From assembly GCA_965368405.1 (NCBI GenBank), contig CBDUMS010000004.1, forward strand, positions 10,092 to 74,091: 64,000 nucleotides of DNA. Reading direction: 5' to 3'. Origin of the DNA: S012-113 sp965368405 (GTDB lineage: Bacteria > Bacteroidota > Bacteroidia > Cytophagales > Cyclobacteriaceae). Made by a program: the position numbers and the translations under genes. A model generated the notes under the pieces. It saw nothing but the letters and a program-made list of their open reading frames with translations, ran no database searches and was not told the origin of the DNA. Shown piece after piece: positions 53,275 through 61,642 of this stretch (its first letter is position 1; each line of letters opens with the position of its first letter).

Positions 53275-53823
53275 ATGAATCCTAAGTCTTACCTTCTATC
53301 CCTTGTTATCCCCTTATTCCTCATAGCAAGTTGCACGAGTTCAACGAATCCCGATCCATCCTATGATCCTGAAGCCAAACTCGAAGCTCTAAATATCATC
53401 TTACCCGATCCGCCACAGCCGGTTGCGAATTATGTAAATGGCGTTCGTGCCGGCAACCTCATTTTCCTTGCCGGAAAAGGACCTCGCTATGCAGATGGCA
53501 CAGAAATAACCGGTAAACTAGGCGCCGATGTATCAATTGAACAAGGTTACGAAGGTGCACGATTAACGGCAATAAACCAACTAGCAGTGCTTAAAGATAT
53601 GCTTGGCGACTTGAGCAAAGTAAAGCGTGTAGTAAAGGTTTTGGGTTTAGTTAACTCTACTCCCGAATTCATTGAACAGCCAAAGGTTATTAATGGTTTT
53701 TCCGATTTAATGGTCGAGGTCTTTGGCGATCGAGGCAAACACGCGCGTGCCGCGATTGGTGTGGCATCACTGCCACGCGGACAAGCCGTAGAAATTGAAT
53801 TAATCGTCGAGGTTTACGACTAA
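53275..53823 (+). CDS. RidA-family (YjgF/UK114) protein with lipoprotein signal
   Basis: 182 residues. RidA-type enamine/imine deaminases are normally about 125-residue cytosolic trimers, but this one has a signal peptide ending LFLIASC (Cys 20) and a TSSTNPDPSYDP linker before the RidA fold. The family features are present: VRAGNLIFLAGKGPRY, GYEGARLTAINQLAVLKDMLGDLSKVKRVVKVLGLVNS and the C-terminal HARAAIGVASLPRGQAVEIELIVEV with the conserved Arg. The exported location suggests a role other than protecting PLP enzymes. It lies between two secreted hydrolase genes, so a substrate link is likely. Confidence 0.87.
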   Translation: MNPKSYLLSLVIPLFLIASCTSSTNPDPSYDPEAKLEALNIILPDPPQPVANYVNGVRAGNLIFLAGKGPRYADGTEITGKLGADVSIEQGYEGARLTAINQLAVLKDMLGDLSKVKRVVKVLGLVNSTPEFIEQPKVINGFSDLMVEVFGDRGKHARAAIGVASLPRGQAVEIELIVEVYD

Positions 53824-53868
53824 AGAATAAATCAATAAAATTTAAGTGACCCTTAACATAACCTAAAG

Positions 53869-54999
53869 ATGAACAGTAAACGAAGAAATTTATTGAAGGT
53901 TCTGCCTCTCAGTCTCATCCTACCATCAACGGCCATCCATGGCATGACTACCTGGCCGGGCTCAACTATTCCTGGCAATCAAACTGGTTCACAAGAGTTC
54001 GCCAATATTGATAAGCTCTTCAAGAAATCGATGGTATTAGATGGGCTCGTAATCTCACGCGGGTGGGATGAAGAATCTTTTGCAGCACTCGCTAAATCTG
54101 GTTATACAGGGTTTAATACATCACTAGCCTCTGGGAACCTAAAAGCAGCGTTGAATTCTCTGGAAGATTGGAGAAACCGGGTAAGTGATAACCCAGAAAG
54201 ACTGATTCTGGCTTTATCGGCAGATGATTTTGTTAGAGCAAAGAAAGAAGGGAAAGTGGCCGTTATGCTTGGCTTTCAGAACGCTACCATGATTGAGAAA
54301 TCGATTGATAACCTTGATAAATTATATGAAGCAGGAACACGATGGATTCAACTTACTTATAATCAGCGTAACTTATTAGGCGATGGCTGTACGGAGCGAA
54401 CCAATGCAGGTCTATCAGATTTTGGCCTAGAAGCCGTAGAAAGAATGGACGAACTGGGGATAATTGTCGATTTATCGCACTGTGGCAGTCAAACGACCAA
54501 CGACGGTATCGAATTTAGTAAAAATGGTGCCTGTTTCACTCACACCATGTGTGAGGCATTGTATAGAAACCACCCTAGATCCAAAACAGACGCCCAGATT
54601 AAAGCCATGGCCGACAAAGGTGGTGTTATGGGGGTTATTTGTCTTGGCTATATGATTGGTCCTGATCCCGGTGGCGAAACAACCCTGGATACTTACGTTG
54701 ACCATATCGATCATGCCGTGAAAATCGGTGGTATCGACCATGTTGGGTTAGCGGCGGATTATGCCATTCAAGGCTTAGAAGCCGACGGAGCGACAAGAGA
54801 AAACTGGTATGTGCCAAGGTTAACCCGATTTAAACCTTCTTATGAAGTTCGTTGGCCACCCTGGATACCTGAGCTCGATCAGCCAGATCGATATCTACAG
54901 GTTGCCAGAAAACTGGATAAGCGTGGCTACGCAACCGGTGATATTGAGAAAATTCTTGGACTAAATTGGCTGAGATACTACGGTGAAGTTTTAAAGTAG
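53869..54999 (+). CDS. M19 membrane-dipeptidase family protein, exported
   Basis: 376 residues with a Tat-like start NSKRRNLLKVLPLSL. The M19 body shows MLGFQNATMIEKSIDNLDKLYEAGTRWIQLTYNQRN (about 134-170), GIIVDLSHCGSQT, FTHTMCEALYRNHPRSKTD and DHVGLAADYA. It keeps the later metal ligands but not the N-terminal HxD (usually DGHNDL), which reads LDGLVISRGWD here. That casts doubt on a two-zinc dipeptidase; it may be a binding or altered-specificity member. It is the third gene in a secreted set with the amidohydrolase and RidA protein. Confidence 0.85.
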   Translation: MNSKRRNLLKVLPLSLILPSTAIHGMTTWPGSTIPGNQTGSQEFANIDKLFKKSMVLDGLVISRGWDEESFAALAKSGYTGFNTSLASGNLKAALNSLEDWRNRVSDNPERLILALSADDFVRAKKEGKVAVMLGFQNATMIEKSIDNLDKLYEAGTRWIQLTYNQRNLLGDGCTERTNAGLSDFGLEAVERMDELGIIVDLSHCGSQTTNDGIEFSKNGACFTHTMCEALYRNHPRSKTDAQIKAMADKGGVMGVICLGYMIGPDPGGETTLDTYVDHIDHAVKIGGIDHVGLAADYAIQGLEADGATRENWYVPRLTRFKPSYEVRWPPWIPELDQPDRYLQVARKLDKRGYATGDIEKILGLNWLRYYGEVLK

Positions 55000-55141
55000 A
55001 TATACCTTTCCTTAGTTAATATTGCTACTAAAATGGTGAGTAGTATAAAAGAAATCTCATTTTATAAATTTTGGAGTAACTAGCCACTGTGTTACTTTGA
55101 AAATAAGATTAGTTTATCTTTAACTATTAAAATCTACAATA

Positions 55142-55633
55142 ATGAAGAAAATAACAATCTTGCTTAGCTTAACGCTTATAAGCACACTGGCATTTGCAAA
55201 TGCTAAAGATATCGGTTCTGGTATCGAACCAATATTTCAAAACAAAGCCATTGGTATTGTCTACGCACATTATATCAATCTCAAAAATTCTTTAGTGGAA
55301 TCGAATCAGGAGATCGCTAAAACCGAATCGGCTAATTTGGTTAAAGCGGTCCAAAAGATAGAAGGAGCTGAAGAGTTACTGATCGAGGCCAAAAAAGTAG
55401 CCAAAGCGAGCTCTCTTAAATCTCAGCGTACAGCTTTCACCGCACTAAGTGATGAGATAACGCTCTTAATAAAGAAAAGCGAACTCGTAAGTGGCAAGCT
55501 CTTTCTAGAATACTGCCCGATGGCTAATAGTAATACGGGCGGTTATTGGCTTTCTAACGAAGAAGAAATTCGTAATCCTTATTTCGGAAGTATGATGCTA
55601 AAATGTGGTAGCGTAAAAGAAGTGATCAATTAG
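55142..55633 (+). CDS. DUF3347 family periplasmic protein
   Basis: 163 residues, signal peptide ending TLAFANA (about 21). The mature part is mostly helical (IGIVYAHYINLKNSLVESN) and ends with the DUF3347 signature: FLEYCPMANSNTGGYWLSNEEEIRNPYFGSMMLKCG (about 122-157), with Cys, Met and Cys placed for metal binding. The domain also appears at the end of CusB-type copper efflux adaptors. Here it is free-standing, so a periplasmic copper-binding or copper-chaperone role is a guess. No copper pump is next to it. Confidence 0.88.
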   Translation: MKKITILLSLTLISTLAFANAKDIGSGIEPIFQNKAIGIVYAHYINLKNSLVESNQEIAKTESANLVKAVQKIEGAEELLIEAKKVAKASSLKSQRTAFTALSDEITLLIKKSELVSGKLFLEYCPMANSNTGGYWLSNEEEIRNPYFGSMMLKCGSVKEVIN

Positions 55634-55675
55634 TTATTTAGAATCTAGAACCTTTACAGATATTAGATTTTACTA

Positions 55676-56518
55676 ATGAGAAAAAGGACATACATCCTTG
55701 GCTCAATTGCCATTATATTGTTTGTAATCGGCACCTTTCTGAAGTATCAGCACATGAGAGGGGCTTCTGTTGGATTAGGAACAGGATTAATCCTATTTGG
55801 ACTGGGTTTCTGTCCATCATTTGTCTACGACAAATGGTCCATTGAACCTACAAAGACAGCCAGAAGATCGTACTTAGTTTTATTTATTGCCATTGAATTA
55901 ATTGTCCTTAGCTCATTAATAACAATTTTTCATCTTCCTGGAAGCAACGATCTTGCCTATCTTTCTATTTTTGTCTTCACAATCTACATTGTATTTTTCA
56001 CTCGCCACACCGAGGGTCGCCAACTTAAGCTTGCCAGAAGTAGACAACTCGCCTGCATTCTCTTCACCGATATCGTTGACTTTACCAAATTAATGGGTGA
56101 GAACGAAGATCAAGCTCTGAAAGTGCTTGATCAAAATCGAGCTATTCAGAATAAAGCATTGCGCAAATATCGTGGCAAGCAAGTAAAGGAATTGGGAGAT
56201 GGGTCTATGATAATTTTCTACACCGCTTTTGAAGCTATGCAATTCGCACTTTCGGTACAAAAAGCAACGAAAGAAAAGAGCAAATACCAGATTAGAATAG
56301 GAATGCATATTGCCGAAATAATATTCACTGACCAAGATGTGTTTGGAGATGGAGTAAATGTGGCATCAAGAATAGCTTCCATTACTAAGCCAAATGAAAT
56401 CTGTTTTTCTCAGGGTGTCTTCCAGAATATTAAAAACCGGGATGATCTTAAAATTAATAAACTTGGGGCAACTGAATTAAAGGGTGTAGACTATTCACTG
56501 GAGCTTTATAGCCTTTAG
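55676..56518 (+). CDS. Membrane-bound class III adenylate cyclase
   Basis: 280 residues: four hydrophobic helices in the first 110 (for example YILGSIAIILFVIGTFLKYQHMRG), then a cyclase domain from about 122: CILFTDIVDFTKLMG, VKELGDGSMIIF and FGDGVNVASRIAS hold the metal Asp pair, Lys, Asp, Asn and Arg needed for ATP cyclisation. It ends right after the domain with LKGVDYSLELYSL. Its catalytic part is clearly related to that of the 40101 gene, but the sensor half is entirely different. The DUF3347 gene is 42 bases upstream. The signal sensed by the helices is unknown. Confidence 0.87.
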   Translation: MRKRTYILGSIAIILFVIGTFLKYQHMRGASVGLGTGLILFGLGFCPSFVYDKWSIEPTKTARRSYLVLFIAIELIVLSSLITIFHLPGSNDLAYLSIFVFTIYIVFFTRHTEGRQLKLARSRQLACILFTDIVDFTKLMGENEDQALKVLDQNRAIQNKALRKYRGKQVKELGDGSMIIFYTAFEAMQFALSVQKATKEKSKYQIRIGMHIAEIIFTDQDVFGDGVNVASRIASITKPNEICFSQGVFQNIKNRDDLKINKLGATELKGVDYSLELYSL

Positions 56519-56646
56519 TAATGGATCATAAAACAATAATCACCCGGATCCAACAGCCCATATTATACTATCAAAGTGCAAATTATTTCTTCTTATATAA
56601 TTTCAAAAATGAGTATATTGCCTTTTATACCTAACCTTATTATAAC

Positions 56647-56832
56647 ATGGATTACAAAAAATCAATAATTAAACTCCTAATCAGTCTGATTGCCTCGCCT
56701 ATTGTGGTTTATCTTTTCTTATTAATAGCAGGCATATTTGGCTCAAGCTACGAGATGTCTCATGGAGAAACTTTTATTATATGGTTGCTTATGGCCATTA
56801 CGATTAATCTTTCCTTAACAAAAAAGTCGTGA
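56647..56832 (+). CDS. Small two-helix membrane protein, unknown
   Basis: 61 residues: a basic start MDYKKSIIK, a first hydrophobic helix (about 8-32, LLISLIASPIVVYLFLLIAG), a short polar loop SSYEMSHGE, a second helix (about 43-56, IIWLLMAITINLSL) and a KKS tail. The composition fits a true inner-membrane protein and there is no competing gene. No family recognised; no promoter box matches consensus. A hairpin with eight-base arms follows about 70 bases downstream. Confidence 0.5.
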   Translation: MDYKKSIIKLLISLIASPIVVYLFLLIAGIFGSSYEMSHGETFIIWLLMAITINLSLTKKS

Positions 56833-56898
56833 CCTGGTAAACAGCTAAGAAGATTCTCTAATTCTTCTGCTGTTGAATCCTTGACCAACACAGCTTGA

Positions 56899-56924
56899 AG
56901 GCGTTACATTAATTTATAACGCCT
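56899..56924. terminator. Hairpin with 8-bp arms, possible terminator
   Basis: AGGCGTTA (56899-56906) and TAACGCCT (56917-56924) pair perfectly with a ten-base loop. There is no T-run, so it may be a Rho-independent terminator of poor quality or a regulatory hairpin between the 61-residue gene and the methyltransferase gene. Confidence 0.3.
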
Positions 56925-56931
56925 AGTTGTC

Positions 56932-56960
56932 TTTGTTGAGGTTATACTAGCGTAGCTTCG
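56932..56960 (+). promoter_or_regulatory. Promoter candidate TTTG-N17-TAGCTTCG for the methyltransferase/oxidase pair
   Basis: TTTG at 56932-56935 and TAGCTTCG at 56953-56960 (one mismatch in TAnnTTTG). Spacing of 17 is at the short end; another TTG at 56927-56929 gives 23. The leader would be about 94 bases. Confidence 0.3.
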
Positions 56961-57057
56961 CAAATTAATACTTAAATAGGAATCCTATCGTTAGTTCAGA
57001 CGAGCGCACTTCTTATTAGTTTAAACACAACAACGAAAACAATCTAAATCAAGATTA

Positions 57058-57999
57058 ATGCGAAGAAGGAATTTTCTAAAGATCGGTATGCTGTTATTGG
57101 TGGCTGCTCAGTCTACTGCAAAATCAGTAGCAGCGGGTTTAGCCGCCATTAAAAGTAATTTCAATTACGTTTATGGCAATATTCGCTTAAAAAACAACTT
57201 CTTTCTCTTCCTTCAAAACGTCTTCCACCTGTACCCGGAAGATAAAATACACGCGCTAATTGATAGTACGACCAAGGCTTACCCAGATGATAAAACGATC
57301 TACCTCACGGCCCAGCAGAGCCTTAGTGACATATCGCCCTACTTCTCCATCTTTAAGTATCAATTGCCGGCTTTAGTAAAGCAGAAAGATGAAATGGCCA
57401 GGCAAACTGTAGCTTTAATTGGCGAAGACACAAAGTATAATGGCTATTTAGAAATAGGCTCATCGGGTCGCTATCTCGACTATCTCGAGGAGAAAGTTAA
57501 AATTTCGGGTGAACGATACTACGCCGATGGCAAAGAACCCGGATATGGCATCACGAGCATGATAGATCGTGGCCAAATAGCCATTGGAGCAGAATATATT
57601 CCTATGGCCGATTATAGAACCCGATATTCCGATATTATACCCAATGATAGTTTAGATCTGGTTACGGTATACATCGGCTTTCATCATTGTCCTATTGAGC
57701 TCCGAGAACCTTTCATATCCTCGATACGAGATACCATGCGCCTAGGAGGAAAACTTGTTCTCCGAGATCATGATTGTAACTCACAGGAACAGGAAGCCAT
57801 CGTGGCCCTTGCCCATGATGTGTTTAATATGGGCACAAACGAAACCTGGGATTATAACCAAAGTGAAATTCGTAACTTTTATTCACTAGATTTCATTATC
57901 AGTTTTGTGCAAAAGATAGGTTTTAAGTTTGAAGGGCAAACCCTGTACCAAGAGGGTGATCCTACGAAAAATGCACTCATGCTCTTCACCAAGATCTAA
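57058..57999 (+). CDS. SAM-dependent methyltransferase-like protein with Tat-type signal
   Basis: 313 residues. It starts MRRRNFLKIGMLLLVAAQ, a good match to a twin-arginine signal. A helical section (about 45-115) leads to a class I methyltransferase fold: motif I YLEIGSSGRYLDYL at 130, then DLVTVYIGFHHCP, TMRLGGKLVLRDHDC and a C-terminal strand pair. If it is really exported, SAM would not be available outside the cell, so either the signal is a false match or an uncleaved anchor keeps the domain inside, or SAM is supplied otherwise. It is followed after 27 bases by a membrane FAD oxidoreductase gene, which likely acts on the same substrate. Confidence 0.78.
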   Translation: MRRRNFLKIGMLLLVAAQSTAKSVAAGLAAIKSNFNYVYGNIRLKNNFFLFLQNVFHLYPEDKIHALIDSTTKAYPDDKTIYLTAQQSLSDISPYFSIFKYQLPALVKQKDEMARQTVALIGEDTKYNGYLEIGSSGRYLDYLEEKVKISGERYYADGKEPGYGITSMIDRGQIAIGAEYIPMADYRTRYSDIIPNDSLDLVTVYIGFHHCPIELREPFISSIRDTMRLGGKLVLRDHDCNSQEQEAIVALAHDVFNMGTNETWDYNQSEIRNFYSLDFIISFVQKIGFKFEGQTLYQEGDPTKNALMLFTKI

Positions 58000-58026
58000 A
58001 ACCGTTACCGAACCAAGCAAACGTTT

Positions 58027-60543
58027 ATGACAAGAATTTCTCTGTTCCTAAATTGGATAGCCAAACTACTCATAAAGCTTTTTTACGGATTATTAAACTT
58101 TCTAAAAAAAGCATTTCAGTTTATCAATAAGCGAAAGCTTCTGGCTATACCTGTATATGGGTTCTTCATCTTTGTACTCTATATCTTTATTCTTATTAAA
58201 TTCTCAGGAGACCCCGCATTCGATTATTCCCTCACGAATAATCGTATTAATGATGTTACCCAGCTCAATCCAATTCATGTAAATAAAATCATAAAGCCTA
58301 CCAAATCAGTTGAAATTAAAAAAGCCTTATTAAATACTACCGGACCCGTTTCTATTGGCGGTGGTAAGTACAGTATGGGTGGGCAGACGGCTTTCGAGAA
58401 TAGCTTGCATATTGACATGCGTGCCTTTAACCAGATCTTAGACTTTAATAAAAAGGAGAAAACTCTAACAGTGCAACCAGGTATAACCTGGCGTGCAATT
58501 CAGGACTACATAGATCCACACAACTTATCGGTAAAGATCATGCAGACCTATGCTAATTTCACTGTGGGTGGGTCTATTTCTGTTAATTGTCACGGGCGAT
58601 ATATCGGGCACGGTCCTATTATTTCATCGGTACGTGAAATCAAAATCATGACGATTGATGGAACCAAAATAACTGCAAATAGAGACCTCAATACGGCTAT
58701 TTTCAACGCAGCAATTGGTGGTTATGGAGGGATTGGAGTACTAATTGAAGTTACACTCGACCTTGAAGAAAACACCAGGGTAGAACGTCACGCTCAAAAG
58801 ATTCCTGCTAAGGATTACAATACCTTCTTTAACGAAAATATCGCCGATAATACTGAAGTTATTTTCCAAAATGGTGACCTCTATCCTCCTAATTATGATC
58901 AGGTAATGAATATTTCCTGGCATGTTAGTGATAAAGAACTATCGGAAGAGGATCGTCTCAGGCCCGTAGACGAATCGTATTGGCTGGAACAAAAGCTTGT
59001 TGGTATGGTAGCCTGGGGCGATTTCGGTAAATGGGTAAGAAGGTCCATGATCGACCCACTCTATTATCGATCGGAAAAAGTAGTTTGGCGTAATAATGAA
59101 GCCAGCTATAATGTTCTGGAATTAGAACCGAAATCACGCGAAAAGTCGACCTATGTGCTTCAAGAGTACTTTATTCCGGTTAATAATATTAACTCCTTCA
59201 TCCCTAAAATGAAGGCCGTATATGAAAAATATAATGTTAACGTGATCAATGTTTCCTTAAGGCACGCTAAGCCAGATGAGGAGTCATACCTTTCCTGGGC
59301 CAAGGAGGAAGTGTTTGCATTCGTGATTTACTATAAACAGAAAACAACGCTAGAGGCTAAAGAAAACGTTAGACAGTGGACGGTTGAGATGACTGATGCT
59401 ATTTTAAGTGAAAACGGTAGCTGGTACCTCCCCTATCAGCCCCATGCAACTGTCGAACAATTTAATCAGGCCTATCCAAATGCAGACAGATATTTCGCCT
59501 TAAAGGACAGTTTAGATCGTGAACACCGTTTTACCAATAAGTTATTAGATAAGTACAACCCCTATCTTACAACAGCCTTATCGCAAAAGAAAAAAGAAAT
59601 TCCAGGTTATTATAAGTCTGAGGAGCAAACCATACTTACTGTGCCGGAATGGTATTTGGTATTTAACCCCAAGGAGTACGCTGACTTTCTAGCCGAGGGC
59701 AATAATCCTTCGGCTTTCCCATTTTATAAATCAATCGACGAGTACTGGAAGTTATACGATCGGTCTATCAAACTTACTTCAGAAGCCTATCCTAGTAACC
59801 CGGAATATCTTACCATGCTTCAGGTGATTGGGGTTAGTGTAACCATGGAATATGGCGTAAAAATGATTTATGAGAATACTATTGGGTGGTTTTTCTCACT
59901 ATTTGCAGAAGAAAATCTGTCAGGAAAAGAGGAGGCCATTAATGCTGCTCATCGTGCCTATAGTGATTTTATTTATCATACCGCCTGGTATGAGTTTGAG
60001 TTTTTGCCCTGGATAGGCAAGGTTTGGTCTGCAGAAGAATCAGGCGACAGCAGCTTTCTTAGGAGATGGGAAAGGACCCTTTTCTTTACCCTTGAATTCA
60101 GTTTTAAGGCATTCTATGCGCAGTTAATTGAATGGGCGGCTACCGCAAGCTATGAGCCTCCGGTACTAGAGATCTTCCTCGAAGCCACTAGCCCGATCCC
60201 GATAATTAATGACGCCGATGTAAACGTGTTAGTAAGACAGGATAGCAGCTATCTTCTTGGTGTAACACGATGGGGAGCATTTACAGAGAAAATGATTGAA
60301 TTCTCGAATGATAGTTTAGCTATACGTGATATTTCAGGTAATGATGCTATCGTAGTGAGTATACTCGGACCAGCAGGAAAAGGTATTGAGTATCCCGGTG
60401 TTCAATTACTATATAATTCGGCCATGGTCACCCAACCCGAATTGCTGAGAAGTGTCCTGCTAGTTCCCGTCGGAGAATTATTACCCCTTATCCGATACTG
60501 CGCTCAAGATGGTTATGAGGTAGAACACGTCTACGACTTTTAG
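58027..60543 (+). CDS. Membrane-anchored FAD-linked oxidoreductase with a novel C-terminal domain
   Basis: 838 residues. Basic N-terminus and one helix (about 38-58); then a PCMH-type FAD-binding domain (about 90-265): PVSIGGGKYSMGGQTAFEN, TLTVQPGITWRAIQDYID, VGGSISVNCHGRYIGHGP and GGYGGIGVLIEVTL. The middle part (about 270-520) should be the substrate domain of the aldonolactone/vanillyl-alcohol oxidase type. From about 530 a second domain begins with TILTVPEWYLVFNPKEYADFL and runs to the end with no family I know. This looks like a two-domain fusion. It partners the methyltransferase gene upstream (27-base gap). Confidence 0.85.
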   Translation: MTRISLFLNWIAKLLIKLFYGLLNFLKKAFQFINKRKLLAIPVYGFFIFVLYIFILIKFSGDPAFDYSLTNNRINDVTQLNPIHVNKIIKPTKSVEIKKALLNTTGPVSIGGGKYSMGGQTAFENSLHIDMRAFNQILDFNKKEKTLTVQPGITWRAIQDYIDPHNLSVKIMQTYANFTVGGSISVNCHGRYIGHGPIISSVREIKIMTIDGTKITANRDLNTAIFNAAIGGYGGIGVLIEVTLDLEENTRVERHAQKIPAKDYNTFFNENIADNTEVIFQNGDLYPPNYDQVMNISWHVSDKELSEEDRLRPVDESYWLEQKLVGMVAWGDFGKWVRRSMIDPLYYRSEKVVWRNNEASYNVLELEPKSREKSTYVLQEYFIPVNNINSFIPKMKAVYEKYNVNVINVSLRHAKPDEESYLSWAKEEVFAFVIYYKQKTTLEAKENVRQWTVEMTDAILSENGSWYLPYQPHATVEQFNQAYPNADRYFALKDSLDREHRFTNKLLDKYNPYLTTALSQKKKEIPGYYKSEEQTILTVPEWYLVFNPKEYADFLAEGNNPSAFPFYKSIDEYWKLYDRSIKLTSEAYPSNPEYLTMLQVIGVSVTMEYGVKMIYENTIGWFFSLFAEENLSGKEEAINAAHRAYSDFIYHTAWYEFEFLPWIGKVWSAEESGDSSFLRRWERTLFFTLEFSFKAFYAQLIEWAATASYEPPVLEIFLEATSPIPIINDADVNVLVRQDSSYLLGVTRWGAFTEKMIEFSNDSLAIRDISGNDAIVVSILGPAGKGIEYPGVQLLYNSAMVTQPELLRSVLLVPVGELLPLIRYCAQDGYEVEHVYDF

Positions 60544-60649
60544 CAAAATAAGCTTTTATTAAAAATTAAGTATCATCGCACTCCAAACTGAAACTAACTT
60601 TAAGCAAAGGATGTTAATTGTTTGTATCGGGTTCAATAATAAATAGAGA

Positions 60650-60955
60650 ATGGAATTAACAACAGTTATAGGAAGAATGCGCTTAATCGCTTTAGTTGAG
60701 GGAATAAGCTATCTGCTTTTTGGTATTACCATGCCGTTGAAATACGGCCTTGGTATTCTAGGACCAAATTATTTTGTGGGCATGGCGCATGGAATCCTTT
60801 TTATGCTCTATATAATAATAGCGCTGCAAAGTATCTTTTATTATCGATGGAATATTAAAACAGCATTCTTTGTATTGGCCGCATCGCTGGTGCCATTTGG
60901 CACCTTTTTGCTCGACGTAAAAGTTCTCAAGCCAGTTTATGTACGAAACTTGTAA
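60650..60955 (+). CDS. DUF3817 family membrane protein
   Basis: 101 residues, three hydrophobic helices. IGRMRLIALVEGISYLLFGITMPLKYGLG at the start and YFVGMAHGILFMLYIIIAL with the conserved His are the marks of DUF3817, a small integral membrane family found next to very varied genes. The end, LVPFGTFLLDVKVLK, also fits. Function unknown. Its stop codon and that of the convergent lipoprotein lie in one small inverted repeat (60953-60969). Confidence 0.9.
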   Translation: MELTTVIGRMRLIALVEGISYLLFGITMPLKYGLGILGPNYFVGMAHGILFMLYIIIALQSIFYYRWNIKTAFFVLAASLVPFGTFLLDVKVLKPVYVRNL

Positions 60956-60966
60956 GGAAAAAATCC

Positions 60967-61521
60967 TTAGAGTTGAATGGCAGTACCTATTGCTTCAAAC
61001 GTTCCGACAATTTTAATTTGATCTGATAACCCATCAGAGTTTACTAGATTAAGTTCGATTTCTCCCTTCAAAACGGCGTTATCTAGACCATTCTTTACCT
61101 CCGTGATCACTAACTTATTCACCCCTGGGTCTACAACATTTATTTGATAAAAATTATCGTCGGTGTCAAAATACTGAGCTATAAAAATAAATGTTGTATT
61201 TGGGTCATTAACATAATTATAGGTACCCACATTAAATAACTCTCCATTATCCAAATCACTTAAGGTAACCCGAATAGCTGTTTCTGTAGTTCCTATATTA
61301 CCAATATATAAATCTAAACCAGATATTTTTGATTCTTGGATAGCAGAACTTTGAAACTCTACTTCTTCATGACTTACGCTCTTCGAGAGAGCACCTGTAA
61401 CGGTAAGGGAAGTTGTACCGGTTGGGTCATCGGGTATTATCGCTTCAATTGCCTCATCGCATCCTTGAAAAAGAAACGCAGCGAATGTTAACAGGATAAT
61501 GTATCTCAAATGGGCTTTCAT
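60967..61521 (-). CDS. Lipoprotein of unknown function
   Basis: 184 residues from ATG 61519-61521. The signal peptide ends LTFAAFLFQGC (lipobox). The mature part is beta-rich and acidic, with repeated strands such as GLDLYIGNIGTTETAIRVTL and GVNKLVITEVKNGLDNAVL; no motif of a known enzyme. I reject the 20-codon longer start because it would put extra residues in front of the basic signal. It is downstream of a strong terminator on the same strand, so it has its own promoter in 61522-61610. Confidence 0.75.
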   Translation of the reverse strand: MKAHLRYIILLTFAAFLFQGCDEAIEAIIPDDPTGTTSLTVTGALSKSVSHEEVEFQSSAIQESKISGLDLYIGNIGTTETAIRVTLSDLDNGELFNVGTYNYVNDPNTTFIFIAQYFDTDDNFYQINVVDPGVNKLVITEVKNGLDNAVLKGEIELNLVNSDGLSDQIKIVGTFEAIGTAIQL

Positions 61522-61570
61522 AATAATATATTTAATATTAACGGTTTTAGATAACTTAAAAGTAGCAATT

Positions 61571-61593
61571 ATTGGATGCAATCCAATTTTTTC
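61571..61593 (+). terminator. Hairpin with T-run, weak
   Basis: ATTGGAT-GCA-ATCCAAT followed by six T residues. It has the form of a terminator on the plus strand, but the stem is AT-rich and no plus-strand gene ends near it; it lies in front of the minus-strand lipoprotein start. Confidence 0.25.
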
Positions 61594-61612
61594 ATTAAAA
61601 AAGCTTAGTCTA

Positions 61613-61637
61613 TAAAAAAACCCGCCGAAGCGGGTTT
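61613..61637 (-). terminator. Rho-independent terminator of the S41 protease gene
   Basis: On the minus strand: AAACCCGC, loop TTCG, GCGGGTTT, then a run of T (61613-61620). A GC-rich eight-pair stem with a stable TTCG loop, starting six bases after the stop codon at 61643. The clearest terminator in the window. Confidence 0.9.
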
Positions 61638-61642
61638 CCTAT

